A program made the translations under genes and the position numbers. From Progne subis subis (lineage: Eukaryota > Chordata > Aves > Passeriformes > Hirundinidae), in the NCBI GenBank assembly GCA_022316685.1, contig JAKJHU010000026.1, positions 3,038,501 through 3,102,500 of the forward strand: 64,000 nt of DNA, in the 5' to 3' direction. Of this stretch, positions 1 to 11,485 are shown in pieces. The stretch's first letter is position 1. Each line of letters begins with the position of its first letter. The notes under the pieces are model-generated. The model made no database searches. It was not told where the DNA came from and worked only from the letters and a program-made list of their open reading frames with translations.

Positions 1-695
1 ATGGCAACCTTACTCTTCTGTCTTTCCTTTTAAAAATGATGTAGAGAAGACAGAGGAAAAAAGTACTGAGGGAAACAAATGTTTTATAATTGCTTTGGCA
101 AATAACTTCAAACTATCACCTTCTCAGACTTAACAATTTTCATGAGAACTCAGAATTGCTACAGCACATTAAATGCTGATTATATTTGCAACGTATTAAA
201 TCTTGATTTCTTTTTTTGTCTAGAAGACATGGTAGTAACACAACTGGAAATGTTTTAGGTTGGTAATCTTTGATAGTAAATAATTTCCTCACTATTAGGG
301 TTAATTATTTTACATCTCCACTGCTCAACATAAGCTTTTCTGTTCATGTCATGAACTTTCTCTGAGTTTTACTAAATTACTGAATCTAGAATTACTTGGA
401 ATATTTTAGTAATGCTTCTACAGGCATTTAAAGAGGGTGATACATTTAATATACTGTGCTCCCTTTTGACCATTTTCTCCTACTATACAGTAATACTCAA
501 TTAATCACTTGAGGGGCAGTCTCCAAACAAATTTGTTGGTCAAATTTTCATATTTTCCAAAGTTACATAGAGTTTAGGGAGCTGCAAGCAAGTAGTAAAA
601 GTCAGCTGGTGGTATGAATATGTACATTAAAAGTTGTGTCTAGTGAAATTATTTTCTTTCTGCTTTTTCTAGTAGACTAGAAAATATTAGACTTC
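1..695. other. AT-rich sequence without recognisable gene
   Basis: No open frame longer than about 60 codons, no family match and no notable repeat is visible. It ends at the left target-site duplication of the first LTR. Confidence 0.5.
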
Positions 696-701
696 GCACC
701 C

Positions 702-1286
702 TGACATGGTACCAGATTTTCCCCAGCCAGCTCCCGGGAGGGGCCTGTTCCCAGAAAACAGTGCAGTCTGGGATACAGCTGTAGGGCTTATGCTCTACAG
801 CACAGGTTGTCAAGCATGGAGAGCAGGAGCAAGAACAAGGGAAAGGTCTTCTCTGTGGTTTCCAAAAAGGTTTATTCCAAGGAAGTGTCAGGGGCGAAAG
901 ACGGAGAACACAAGAGTGCAGGAGCTTATATATGGGGGAGAGGGGGTCTCGGGGAGGGTACAAATTTTAACCAATAGGGAAAACATGGGGGAGGATCACA
1001 GGGCAGGATTGACTATATACAAACCAATGGGGAACACCAGGGGAGGGGAACAGATCAAACCAATGGGGCTTCAAATATTAGGGGATTTCCAAGAGGATTT
1101 TTAGAGCAGGGGGCAGGTATCATGAGGGATTGACAGCTCGGAAGGAGGAGAAACAGAGAACATTCTGTAACAAGGGACAGACCTTAAGGAAGATGGACAG
1201 CTAGAGGGGAGGGTATCACTTAGACTGAACCAACAAAGCTGGGGGGAAACAGAACAGACTATTAGGGACAAAAACATGCCGCAACA
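702..1286 (-). mobile_element. Solo LTR, ERVK-type (6-bp TSD)
   Basis: This is a 585-bp solo long terminal repeat in reverse orientation. Read on the minus strand it starts TGTTG and ends TGTCA, the TG...CA rule for integrated LTRs. The flanks gcaccc (696-701) and tcaccc (1287-1292) form a 6-bp target duplication with one mismatch, as class II (ERVK-like) elements make. On the minus strand a TATATAA box lies at 926-932 and an AATAAA signal about 50 nt downstream at 871-876, so U3, R and U5 are in the expected order. Three CCAAT motifs read on the plus strand (971-975, 1024-1028, 1060-1064), which are ATTGG boxes in the U3. No internal retroviral sequence adjoins it. The overlapping 132-codon plus-strand open frame is a by-product of GC-rich LTR sequence. 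Confidence 0.85.
871..932 (-). promoter_or_regulatory. LTR core promoter (TATA) and poly(A) signal
   Basis: Minus-strand TATATAA at 926-932 and AATAAA at 871-876 within the LTR at 702-1286. The spacing leaves room for a short R region. Whether it is still active cannot be judged. Confidence 0.6.
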
Positions 1287-1292
1287 TCACCC

Positions 1293-2472
1293 AAAAGAAA
1301 ATGTATCATGGAGGAGGAATTTTCACACTTTTCTATCTTGACGATGGGCAACTGTTGCCGATTTTAGTGAAGTCAGAGAAGTTTCTTGGGCTTCTTTACG
1401 TTTTCTAAGATTCCTTCCTTATGATTTTCTTAGGCTAGGAACTGTGTATACTTTTTAAAAATCTGTATTCTGTAGCAAGAAATAGATTTGTTCTTTCACT
1501 GTGAATGAAGTCTGGAATACAGAAACTGAACAGAAAACAAAACAAAACATGTCGGCAGTAATGTGGAAACCAGGCATCAGGTAATAAAACTGAGCTAACA
1601 GCACCTATAAAAGTGGAAGAAATGTGTATGTTTTTCAGTTGCTCTCAGATTATATCGGACTCAAGGAAATTACATGAGAAACAAAGCAATTATTAGCCTA
1701 TAAAATCATATAGAGATAGAAAAAATGTGACAAGGTGTTGATACTTCTGTTCAGCCTAGAGCTGAACAGTTTTTGATTGTTGCTAAGAGTCAAAGGAAGT
1801 TGATGAGGAAGCAAAGTACTGGAAAAGTTCAAATACTTCTACAACTGACAGTGTACAACATGGTGTAACAGTAAGAAAAATGTGTTTGTTATGTCGCTGG
1901 ACCTTCAACTCAACATCCTCACTCCTTTGGTGACCCAAATGAAGTGTTAACAGAATATATAGATCATCTACTAAACATGTGAGGCCACACTACATCTGTC
2001 ACTGTCATTGAAAGAAGGTGCTGAAAGAAAGGGGAGGGGGTGAGGACTTGCCTTGTGGGCAGGCACTGAGCAAGTGAGGCAGCCTTGCCACACTGCTGGT
2101 GGCTTTTTGGGAGGTTTGTTCCTCAGCTGCAGAGAACTTTTCCAATAAAAGCAGTGACAGCCAGCTGACTCAAAATACAGACTTTACAGAGCTGATATCT
2201 ATCAGTTTTCCAAAAGCTTGATCCAAAATTCACTGACCATTTATTATGGTGGTTCAGTAAGATGCATAACATTGAGTAACATGAAGCTCCTGATTTAAAC
2301 AAACAAACAAACAAACAAAAAAGTAAAAATGCAATTAAACAATGGCATTGTGGAAGCCACAGACTTTTCTAAGTGTTTGATACAGCAAGGAAAGATGGAA
2401 AGGTCAGTAATATAAATCAGTATATTTGAATGAATTTTAAAATTCTGAGTTATATTCATGAATGGTTCTAAA
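1293..2472. other. Unique-looking sequence, no gene seen
   Basis: AT-rich with no open frame above about 63 codons and no domain recognised. A short CAAA microsatellite (about 2298-2320) lies near its right end. A G-rich patch near 2026-2040 is too short to call. Confidence 0.45.
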
Positions 2473-3440
2473 AATCACAGAATCCTGGAATAGTTTGGGC
2501 AGAAAGAGAACCTTAAAAGTCATCTACTGCATCTGCCCTGAAATGAGGGACAGGACATCCACTGTTTCTCTGGGCAACCTGTTCCAGTGTTTTATCACCA
2601 CCTTTGTAAAAAAAATCCCGATATCTAATCTATTTTTAGTTTAAAACCTTTACCTCTAGTGCTAAAACAACAACCCCTGCTAAAATGTTTGTCCCCATCT
2701 TTCTTATAGACATCCTTTAAGTACTGAAAGGATGCAATTAGGTCACACTAAAGCCTTCTCAAGGCTGAGCAATCCCAATTCTCTTAACATTTCCTTGAAG
2801 GAGAGGTGCTTCAGCCTCTTGATTTTTACAGCCCTCCTCTGGACTCACTCCTACAGATCCATGTCCTTCCAGTGCTGGAGCCCCCAGAGCTGGATGCAGC
2901 ACTGCAGGTGGGGTCTCACCAGAGCAGAGCAGAGGGGCAGAATCCCCTCCCTGGCCCTGCTGCCCACGCTGCTTTGGATACAGCCTGGGACACATTTGGC
3001 TTTCTGAGTTGTGAGTGCACCTTGACAGGTCACGACCAGTCTCTTTTCCATTTTCATCCCCAAGTCCTTCTTGGCAGGACTGCTCTCATCTCTTCATGCC
3101 CCAGCCCCTGTTGATATCAGGGGTCACCTCACCCAGGAACAACACCTTGATAAAGCTCAAGAGATTCCCATGTGCCTAGTTCTGGATGGCATCCCATCCT
3201 TCAGGCTTGTCACCTGCACAACTCAGCTCGGTCCCATCTGCAAACTTGCTGAGGCTGTGCTCTATCCCACTGCCAATGCCATTGATGAAGGCATCATCTG
3301 TTCTGGTCCCAGTACTGACCCCTGACAGACACTGCTTGTCACTGATGTACATTGGGACATTGTAACATTGACTGCTATGCCCTGTGTGTGACCATCCAAC
3401 TAATTCATTATCCACCAAGCAGTCAATATTCCACAATAAC
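2473..3440 (-). mobile_element. CR1 LINE, 5'-truncated, minus strand
   Basis: A reverse-oriented CR1 retroposon covering the end of the reverse transcriptase and the 3' untranslated region. The left border reads aatcacagaat, the reverse complement of the CR1 3' octamer end. From 2560 to 3110 the sequence carries the characteristic avian CR1 3' region, for example the stretch about the 'cctctggactcactcc' block near 2835. On the minus strand at 3176-3436 an 86-codon frame includes the palm motif region: residues 65-68 read FADG (3233-3244) where CR1 carries FADD, so a catalytic aspartate is lost. About 40 bp near 3140-3180 appear deleted relative to the family. It is dead, old and 5'-truncated, which is normal for LINEs. 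Confidence 0.9.
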
Positions 3441-4757
3441 TTCTGATTCTTCAGTCCTGCAGTGAATTGATATTTTTAAGCTTCCTTCTCCCAGCCAAAG
3501 AATAGTGTCTTAAAATTTTGTTCATATCTTGCAAATTAAAGTTAAGTAAGTACATTTTCCATTGGTAAAAAATTGTTATTACATTGCACTCGTGGATCTA
3601 AACGCACTCCTGCAGGAACCCTTTTTATTTACATGTCAGGAAGGAGTGTTCCAATTTTCCTCGTGTATTCCGATGGCTTGTCATAGCTGACCCTGTCAGA
3701 GTTATATTTGGAACTTAGTCCTAGAAGTAATGTTTTATAATCTTGCAGGCAATACTGAAGAATCCTTCTGCACTTTTATTGCTTTAATGTCTACATTGTA
3801 GCTAATACTTTTTGTCTTCATCTTACTGAAGACAGCATTTCTCTGACATTGACAATAAAAACAGACATTGGTGTGTCAGTGTTGTGAATATGTACACTGT
3901 CACGTTAGCTGCAACACAATTCTTAACATTTCTTTTGTCATTTATTTTACATGCCCTTAAAGTAACCCGGGTAGATGCTGAATTCTTTATGCCTCATGAA
4001 CAGGGCGCATAAACGAGTGGTTGCTGTCCACGCACTGCAGTCAACAGGAGAAGCAGGGGAAATGGAGTTGAGAAACAATGCCACTCTGACCCAAATCACA
4101 AAACAAGCACATCTAAACTGACAGCATAATTTGTGCCACTCGAGGTCACAGCAAATTTACCACCTGCCCAGAGCAAAAGGAAATCAGAGAAATAAATTTC
4201 AGAGACAATTCTTTTTCCTACTCTCTTTTCAGGACAGCACAGCTACTTGCAGGCAATTTGTAATAGGTTTGCTGCCATAGGCTCAGACTGATCATGTTGG
4301 GAGAAAAAGGAAAAAGTAAAGAAGTACTCACCTTCTATTTCAGAAAGCATTCTTCTTGCCCTGAGTTTACCTCTCTGAAGTTTTGCACAAGTTTTGAGAT
4401 GGAACCAAGATACACAAATTTTTCAGGAGGCAGGTAAATGAGGGATTTATTATAAAGCGTAATTACATTCTGTTTTTTTCCCTCTGTCTTTTGAAATACT
4501 TCATAGGATTTGATTTGGGAGTTTTGATTGATGTTAAACAGTAAGTTGACATTTCTCATAGAGCTCTATTTTATAATCACATTTCCAAGGTGGTCTCAGA
4601 GTTGCCTTTGCCTTTATGAAGTAAATACTTTTTGTTTTCCCCAGATGGAATTTCTTCATATATGATGAATTTTACTTGAAGTTTTATTGTGTAGTCATTC
4701 ACTTAATAAGTCTCTAACCTTTAGTTGTTCTCATTTGTTCTTGTCCATTCTGTTCTG

Positions 4758-4788
<31 letters not shown>

Positions 4789-5648
4789 AATTAGTAGAAC
4801 ACTTCATCACTCTGCTCCTCACCCTGTTTTCCAAATGTTAAGTAGAACAAACCAAAGTGAAAATTGCCCAGTGGCCCCTTTTCACTCATGTACTTTACTT
4901 CCCTACCTCCTAATCAATTATTTATCTCTGTAGTGACATTCCTTTTATAAGAGGGTTGTTTAGTTCATTTCAAAACCTTTTGTGAGCAAGTTGTGAAGGC
5001 ATTTTAGAAAAAATAGGTAGATTGTGTGAAATGGATGATCTTTGTTCCTGCATCTGTCAGACCCCTTGGAGAATTCTAGTAGGTCTGTAAGGGTGACTTC
5101 CTTTTATGAAAGTCCTGATATTTCCTTTATGACCATTTTCATAGCACCTCTTAAAGATGTCAAACCAGTTGTTAGATGTCCCTCATGCCTAAATCTAGGG
5201 TTTCGTTTGCTCTCTTTAACCTGATATTTCTTTTAAAAGTCATTGCTGTTTTCTAATACTCTGGACTTCTCACTATGCTTATTGTTCAGTCTAAGGTTCC
5301 TTCTTTACAGTTAAAGTTTCTTCTTTATAATTGAAGTCTCTTTGATCTGCCTACAGTAGAAACTGTTGCCCTCTTCACATGGGCAGTAGAGTCAGTATTA
5401 TACTGATCCCATTTAAGCTCAGAATTTCCATCCATGTGGATTCTGACTTGCTTGTTGAGCTGTTAGTCTTCTCACTGAACTTGATTTTAATCTCCATTTT
5501 TAAATGCAACAGTCAAATGCTTAATGTATTTTTAATCTCTGTTTAGATATATAGTTTAACACACTAGCCCTTATGTATGTCTTTAAGCAGTAGGTTTGTT
5601 CAGATCACCAGGTTGTGGGCTTAGTGAAGAGGAAAAATAAAGCGGTTG
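3441..5648. other. Unique-looking sequence, no gene seen
   Basis: No coding region is supported. It contains an A29 run at 4758-4786. A CpG-containing stretch at about 3965-4060 stands out slightly from the AT-rich background but matches nothing I recognise. Confidence 0.45.
4758..4786. repeat. Poly(A) tract, A29
   Basis: Twenty-nine uninterrupted adenines followed by GAAA. It could be the tail of a decayed retroposon, but nothing recognisable lies upstream and no target duplication is evident. Confidence 0.8.
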
Positions 5649-5927
5649 TGTCCTGGGGTGACTTTTACGATGTTTGTATACCGAATCTTCTGTTCTGTTT
5701 TGCTGTATATTGAGTTCTGTACCTTTAAGGCTAGTTCAGAGAGTGAAGCAGGGAAAGAAGAAGTGCAGAGTTTGTTTTGAGAAAACAGCATTTGCTCCTC
5801 TGCATTCCTTCTCCTGGACTGTGTTCGTCTGAGGCGCGGACAAGCAGCAGGACAGAGATCTGCTTTGCTTCTAGTTAATTTTAGCTAGCTGAGGCAGAGA
5901 AGCTTCATGGACTTGTTCTCTCTCTCT

Positions 5928-5975
<48 letters not shown>

Positions 5976-6349
5976 CCTCCTTTTTCTTGGGACTGTTTAA
6001 ACCTGCTCCAGACTGAAAAACGCAGAGAAGCGCCAGGAGCTTGCACCTGGGGCCCATCAGGGGCTGGACCTCCAGAGGAACTGATGAGAGACTGGGAGAG
6101 ATGAGCTAACCCATGGCAAGGCCGTTCTGAATTTGCCATCTCACTTCAAAACAATGAAAAGTTTTATTGTTTCATATTATTCATTTTTATATGCTTGTGG
6201 GCTCTTTGTTTGTTAAATAGATAGGTTTTTCCACTTTTTCTCCAAGGAAGTTCTTTTCCTGGACTGGTTGGAGGTGGGGCGGTTTGGGTATGCTTTCCAG
6301 AGGAGCCCCATTTGGAAATTTCCTCCAAAATTTGCCCTAAACTAGGACA
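5649..6349 (+). mobile_element. Solo LTR (TGTCCTGGGGTGAC family), plus strand
   Basis: This 701-bp LTR starts TGTCCTGGGGTGAC and ends ACTAGGACA, an imperfect terminal inverted repeat obeying TG...CA. The middle holds a (TC)n then T45 tract (5916-5975). The region after it (about 5976-6070) is homologous to the middle of the rearranged LTR at 18031-18834: both have a block ending in '...gactga' followed by a GC-rich stretch, then 'ggtttttccact'. Here 'ccact' is followed by 'ttttctccaagg' (about 6233-6248) and a normal U5-like end, so it shows the structure that the 18-kb element has lost. The poly(A) signal position reads 'aaatagatagg', a decayed AATAAACAGG. Flanks (ggttg / gtttt) give no convincing target duplication. 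Confidence 0.75.
5916..5975. repeat. (TC)n plus T45 tract inside LTR
   Basis: CT dinucleotides (5916-5930) run into 45 consecutive thymines (5931-5975). A homologous but shorter T22 tract occupies the same place in the LTR at 18031. Confidence 0.9.
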
Positions 6350-8213
6350 GTTTTGTGATGATTATTGCTTCTACTGTTTTTATGATATAACAATTCAGTC
6401 ATCACATTTATCCCAGAGAATTAGAAAACAAGCATTCCTTGCCACAGAAAACCCCCACCTTGTTCTCCAGTAGCACCTATCACCTAATTAAAAACAAGTT
6501 CTTGAGGCAAAGGTTGACTTACTTTTTGGTGAAAGTAGGCTTATTTTGTTGATGAAGCTGTGCTATTAAGACTCTCAGACTGATGGACCCAAAATAAAAT
6601 TGTGATCTAGTGATGTTTTTTCAGAGCATTTAGCCAGGAAAAGTCCTAGATTACAGCATTTGGTTACCATGCTTGCTTACATATATTGCACTTTACCCCA
6701 TGGCTGATAAGTATAAGATGTATAAGCATTCCCTGCAGCAAACAGACTTTTCTATTTACAGCAGAGATGCTCCCATCAGTGGGCCACAGAGTCAGGTTCT
6801 CTGTTTTTGCTCCTCTTTCTTTACTGTGCTTTGAAATTACTAGGGCCGCTCTTATGCATGATACCATAATCTGTGTTGTCTTTATACACTAATTTTGCTC
6901 TGAATACATTTTCTAAATAGGGCCCTGTGGGGGACTTATCTAAGTGGAGGCTTGTTTTGTGCATTTTGAGTGATTTTACTTATGCTTAATATGCTCAGAA
7001 CAGCCAAAGTAACATTACCTTCAATATATCCAGTAGTGCAGCTTTACTTTCTTACATAATTGACACAAATAGAGGCAGCAATGTTTTTTAAAGCACCTAA
7101 GTTTCCAAGAGGGGATTCTGTGTTTGCTTGTTTGTTTGTTTCCCTTTAGACTTTGTCTAAACTCCCTATTGATGTCTGTTAAATTTTTTTCCTATCATCA
7201 TCAGTTAAATTCAAATTTATCCTCCAATTTCCTGTTGTATTTTTGAAAATCTAACTTATCAGGCTTCAGTTACCCATTTAACAAATGAATACACCATACA
7301 AATGCCCAGATTCTTTGCGTCTGTTTATTACCAGAATATAATGAAACTAATAATTATGATATTCGGTTTTTTTACACAACATAATACTTCTGACAGTTCA
7401 GAATTTAAAATCCATTTGTTTTACTGTTTAGAAAACAAAATTTACGCTAAAAGAAAAGTGCCGTTCTATTAGTTTTTTCATAGAGGTACAAAACTATCAT
7501 AATGTGGTCTTGAGGTAGACTTTTCCTTGTCTTGCACCAACAATTTCACAGAAATAGCTGATGTTGCAGAACCTAGAACACTTATTTTTGTTCAGTATCT
7601 ATGCCAGACATCTCTCATAGTCTTCTGTACACACATTTTTAGTGTTCTTTTCTGGTTCTCCTCTAATTTAAAACTTTATTCATGCTCATACCCTGAACAG
7701 TCTGATGATATGTGTTGATGTTTATCAAATTCATTGTCTCTTACATGACAATCTCTGCAGAAGAAATTACTTCAGAAATTGTTTTTAGATGGTACTGATT
7801 TTCTTTGTGTATCTCTCCCCTTGGGTGATGAAACATTACAGATGCTGTGAATTAATTTGGTGTTCTGCTGTGTGTGCAACCATTGTGATACTGCAGCACT
7901 GCTTTAACATTATTTTTTATTTATCACAGCATGAATGGAAAAATCCAAACTATTTTTAAAAACCTCAGGAAGAGAGGATGGATAAAAACTTATATTAGAT
8001 CTGATGAATCATGTGTTCTTACAAAGGTAAGGTTTGAAGCTGAGGAAAGCTAAACAGAGTGACTTTACAGTTTTTTTCCATGTTAAAGGTGCTGGATTAG
8101 TCTTTAGATACTGATCCAAGCTAAATATTTCTATACATCAAAAACTGTGGGCAATGGTAATATGGAGAACAAAATGATAAGGCAGTTCCGTATGAGCTGA
8201 TCTGTTTTCAGGC
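6350..8213. other. Unique-looking sequence, no gene seen
   Basis: AT-rich, with short GTTT repeats near 7124-7140. No frame longer than about 68 codons and no family match. Confidence 0.45.
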
Positions 8214-8219
8214 CTTCAT

Positions 8220-8910
8220 TGTGGTGGTGCAAGAGTTGTTTTATTAAGTTATTTTTGTAAGTTTTATAAGAAGTTTTTGTAATGTTCATTCCACTGTGCC
8301 CCTCATTTTCTGCAATGGTTTCCCCTCTATGAGTTGGTTATATAACCAGTTGTTTTATGTCAATCATTCCTCTCCCACCTGTCCCTGTCAATCCCCTCTC
8401 TCTCCTCTTGGTCACCCTGTCTGTCACTTCGGAACCCTTCCCTGGATTCTGGAAAGATCCAGAGGAGGCGTTGAGTGATAGGCTGGTGCCTGGGAAATCC
8501 CCTTCTCCCCTCTTGTGTTTCGTTTGTTGTTCAGAAGTTAACACCCCCTGTTACAACCCCATGTTCCCTTATTGGCTGACCCAATGTCGCCACCCCTGGA
8601 TCCTCCCCCGTTTATAAGTTCGTGCAGCCCGGTTCTACATGCTCGCTTGGGGCAGCAAAGGTCTGAGGTGGAGCTCCTTGCCAGACTCCCCTTTAATAAA
8701 CCACCTTTTACCCTGCTCAAAGAGAGTCGACCCTTTGCCCGCCGCTGTAGTTGTGACGCCGTCAGGTCCATCTGCCAGTGTGGGGAACAAAGACACACAG
8801 GGAGGAGGTTGCTTGCCCTGCCTGCAACCCCAACCGATCCGAGTTTGCCGCAGTGCAGAACTGAGCTAGCCTGTGGTCAACGCCTGCCAGGCGTGAGGGA
8901 CACTGTGACA
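8220..8910 (+). mobile_element. Solo LTR, ERVK-type, perfect 6-bp TSD
   Basis: A 691-bp LTR on the plus strand, starting TGTGGTGG and ending CTGTGACA. The exact 6-bp target duplication CTTCAT flanks it at 8214-8219 and 8911-8916, which fixes the borders and points to a class II (ERVK-like) integrase. An ATTGG box lies near 8569, a TATAAG box at 8613-8618 and AATAAA at 8696-8701, so R is short and U5 runs about 200 bp to 8910. U3 is AT-rich on the left and pyrimidine-rich from 8360. No internal retroviral sequence remains, so it was left by LTR-LTR recombination. The 127-codon plus frame and its antisense partners inside it are not genes. Confidence 0.9.
8613..8701 (+). promoter_or_regulatory. 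LTR TATA box and poly(A) signal
   Basis: TATAAG at 8613-8618 and AATAAA at 8696-8701 in the LTR at 8220-8910. The start of transcription would fall about 25-30 nt after the TATA box. Confidence 0.65.
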
Positions 8911-8916
8911 CTTCAT

Positions 8917-10855
8917 CTTGTGTGTATTCATGCTGGGCTATTTAGTGCTGCATGAAAATTACACTGCCTTATTTTGAAAGTTTCTACCTCTCACCCAAGG
9001 AGCAGGAAGGCATGGCCATGGTCATCTTGCTTCCACCACCTACATGCTCACAATAACTGAGGAATTTCTTTGTGATAATGCATTGCTGAGTGTGTCCTTG
9101 GGTCTAAGTTTTTCTTTGCAGTAGAAATATGAGTAATGACCTTCCTGGCATTTCTCTGCCTTACTGCAGATCACAATCTATTCTGTTTAGTCTCTCTGTC
9201 TCCTTTTGACTTCCTGCACTTAGTCCTCACCCCAGTGATGAAGGTTGCCATCAGCCTTCGCACATGAAAGAGATGATCAGAAGCAATGAACCCCCTAAAG
9301 ATACTACTTTTACGTTTCCAAAGTGAGGATTTGATGGCATTTATGCCTAGTCTTTGGTTCACCTGTGTCCTGCCTTTGATGGAATCCTTTTCAATGGATT
9401 GATTGCCTTTAAAACTTGTATTTTCTCCTCAGAATGGGAAGTCACAAACTATGACCTCCTAAGGGCAACATTTCTCCAAACATTTACAGATGCATAGGCA
9501 CATGGATGTATATATATATATTCTTGTACTTTTCAGACTAATGGCAGACAAACCAAATTCCCAGAGTACATCAAATCAAAACATAAATGTAGAAGGCAGC
9601 TCATAGCTGCATCAAGATAGAACAGAATCCTTCCATTTTATTTTGTGTCATCTTTGGTTTCCATACTGAATACCACTGTCATTGTCCCAAATTCTTCTCA
9701 AATTGTCCAAAATGAAAGGTACGTTTCAATATTCAATGGACTACATTGCTCCATTTAAAATCTCTAGGTCTCAGAGATTAAGACATCATTTCTGCATGAT
9801 TAATATAATTCTAAGTAAGAATACTTTTGACACATTATGATAAAACAGAAAAAAAAAAAATTACATTCTGAAAAAAAAAAGTCTGAATCTGAATAGTCAT
9901 ATTAAAAAAAAAAAAAAATGAGCAGGAATATATTAATATTTTTACCCTGAAGGACATCCTTATTGCTAGTTATTTTTAAGATGATTTTCTGTTATGTATT
10001 TCATAAGAACATGATAAAACTATGCCATCTTTTCCAAGAATTTCCTCTCTGTATACTCATGAACCACATAGAAAATTGGCAAGTCTATGATTTAATGCTT
10101 TGCTAAATCTGTATCAAAATCAGAGCCTCTCTCATGTTTTCAATCCACTTCCCTTTGCCCTGTGTAGACAAAAAATTTAAACACTCTACATTTAGATTTT
10201 TGTTTGTTTTGAATTTTCAGTACTAATAACTGTCTACGCTTCTCTGTCCATTTGTCCTTTATGAATTTTTTATCAAAGCATTGTTCCCTCTATCCTTGTT
10301 CCTTGCAACTTAAAGATGGATCAGCACTATTCTTAAAATTTTGAATACTGTATTCTATTGCTTCTTTTTCATGTTAATGAGACAAAATGCTTATAGATCA
10401 GGAATTTTTTTAAAACTGCCTTTTTCATTCCTGATTATAATTCAGTATAAGAATAAAGAAAGAAATACAACCAAATTAATATTACACAGACTGGATTATT
10501 TTAAATTCTAATTTTGCAGAACTGAAAATAATTACGGATAACCATCTAGAATCTGAAGCTGACTAGAATAATGATATCTTTTTAAAGAATATTTTCCTAG
10601 TAAGTGTCAAAAATCCGCATTCTGAGGCATGAAAATAAGAGTGATTAAACACTCTCTTGTGCATTCAGTCCCCCAAAATCAGGAGAATCTACAGGCAAAA
10701 GAAAAGTAGAAATTAAAAAAGTAACCAGCATGATTGAGAAGAACAGAGAAACAGTTGTAAAAGGATCAGAATAATAAAGAGGGACAAAGGTTTTTGTTAA
10801 CGTTGTTGTTAGCTGTTTACCAAATTGATAATAAAGTTTGAAAAAAATCCTAATA
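8917..10855. other. Unique-looking sequence, no gene seen
   Basis: AT-rich. Three short A runs lie close together at about 9849-9919. No coding region or transposon is recognised. Confidence 0.45.
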
Positions 10856-10861
10856 CTGCTG

Positions 10862-11479
10862 TGTAGAATTCCTTATGCTTTCAGGGTGAATAGGCTAGCT
10901 CAGCACACCGGCATTTCCTTTTCCCCACAGGAGTGGGGAACCGTGCTCCCACGGCAAAGCCTTAGGGCGGATGGAATCTGTAGGAGCGGAGGCACACTCC
11001 TTTAGCCCTTGGAATCCATGAGGAGCAGGACAAAGGATTCGAGGAGAACTTCTCTCGGGTAAATCCAAGTGGGAAGAACAGGCCAGGAGCATTTATGTGC
11101 ATGGGGTTTTATGCAGGGGGTGTAACAGGGGTTGATATAAACAATTAACCAATGGGATACAACTAGGGAGGAGTAGAGGGGAGGAGAGCAGAACTGGGGA
11201 AATGAATAAGGTTATTCTGTGGGAGGGATTGTGTTAGAGAGTCCAATGGGGCTTCAAAGGATACATAACAGACATAGAACTTTCTAGGTAAAAGGGATAG
11301 GTTTTACAGTAACTGACAGGGAGTTTAGGCAGGGTTTAGGTGATGGACAAGGAAGGTCCTGGAACAAAGGGTGTGGAATAACTATATAGGGAACAAAAAT
11401 GAGTATACATAATCTGGGGTAAACCATTAACATAAGAATTAGGGGAAGCTGGAATAAACCATTCCAGCAGAATACAACA
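10862..11479 (-). mobile_element. Solo LTR, ERVK-type, perfect 6-bp TSD
   Basis: A 618-bp LTR in reverse orientation. On the minus strand it starts TGTTGTATTC and ends TTCTACA. An exact 6-bp duplication, CTGCTG, flanks it at 10856-10861 and 11480-11485. A TATA-like CATAAAA lies on the minus strand at 11107-11113, upstream of which are two ATTGG boxes (plus-strand CCAAT at 11149-11153 and 11243-11247). It shares the block ccaatggggcttcaaa (11243-11258) with the LTR at 702-1286 (1060-1075), so the two belong to related subfamilies although the rest is well diverged. I do not see a clean AATAAA. No internal sequence remains. Confidence 0.85.
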
Positions 11480-11485
11480 CTGCTG

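Noticed and set aside
706..1104. Plus-strand 132-codon open frame
   Set aside because: Lies entirely inside the reverse-oriented LTR 702-1286. It has no domain, and the amino-acid make-up follows the GC-rich purine strand.
8572..8955. Plus-strand 127-codon open frame and antisense partners
   Set aside because: Spans R/U5 of the LTR 8220-8910 and crosses its border; no family resemblance.
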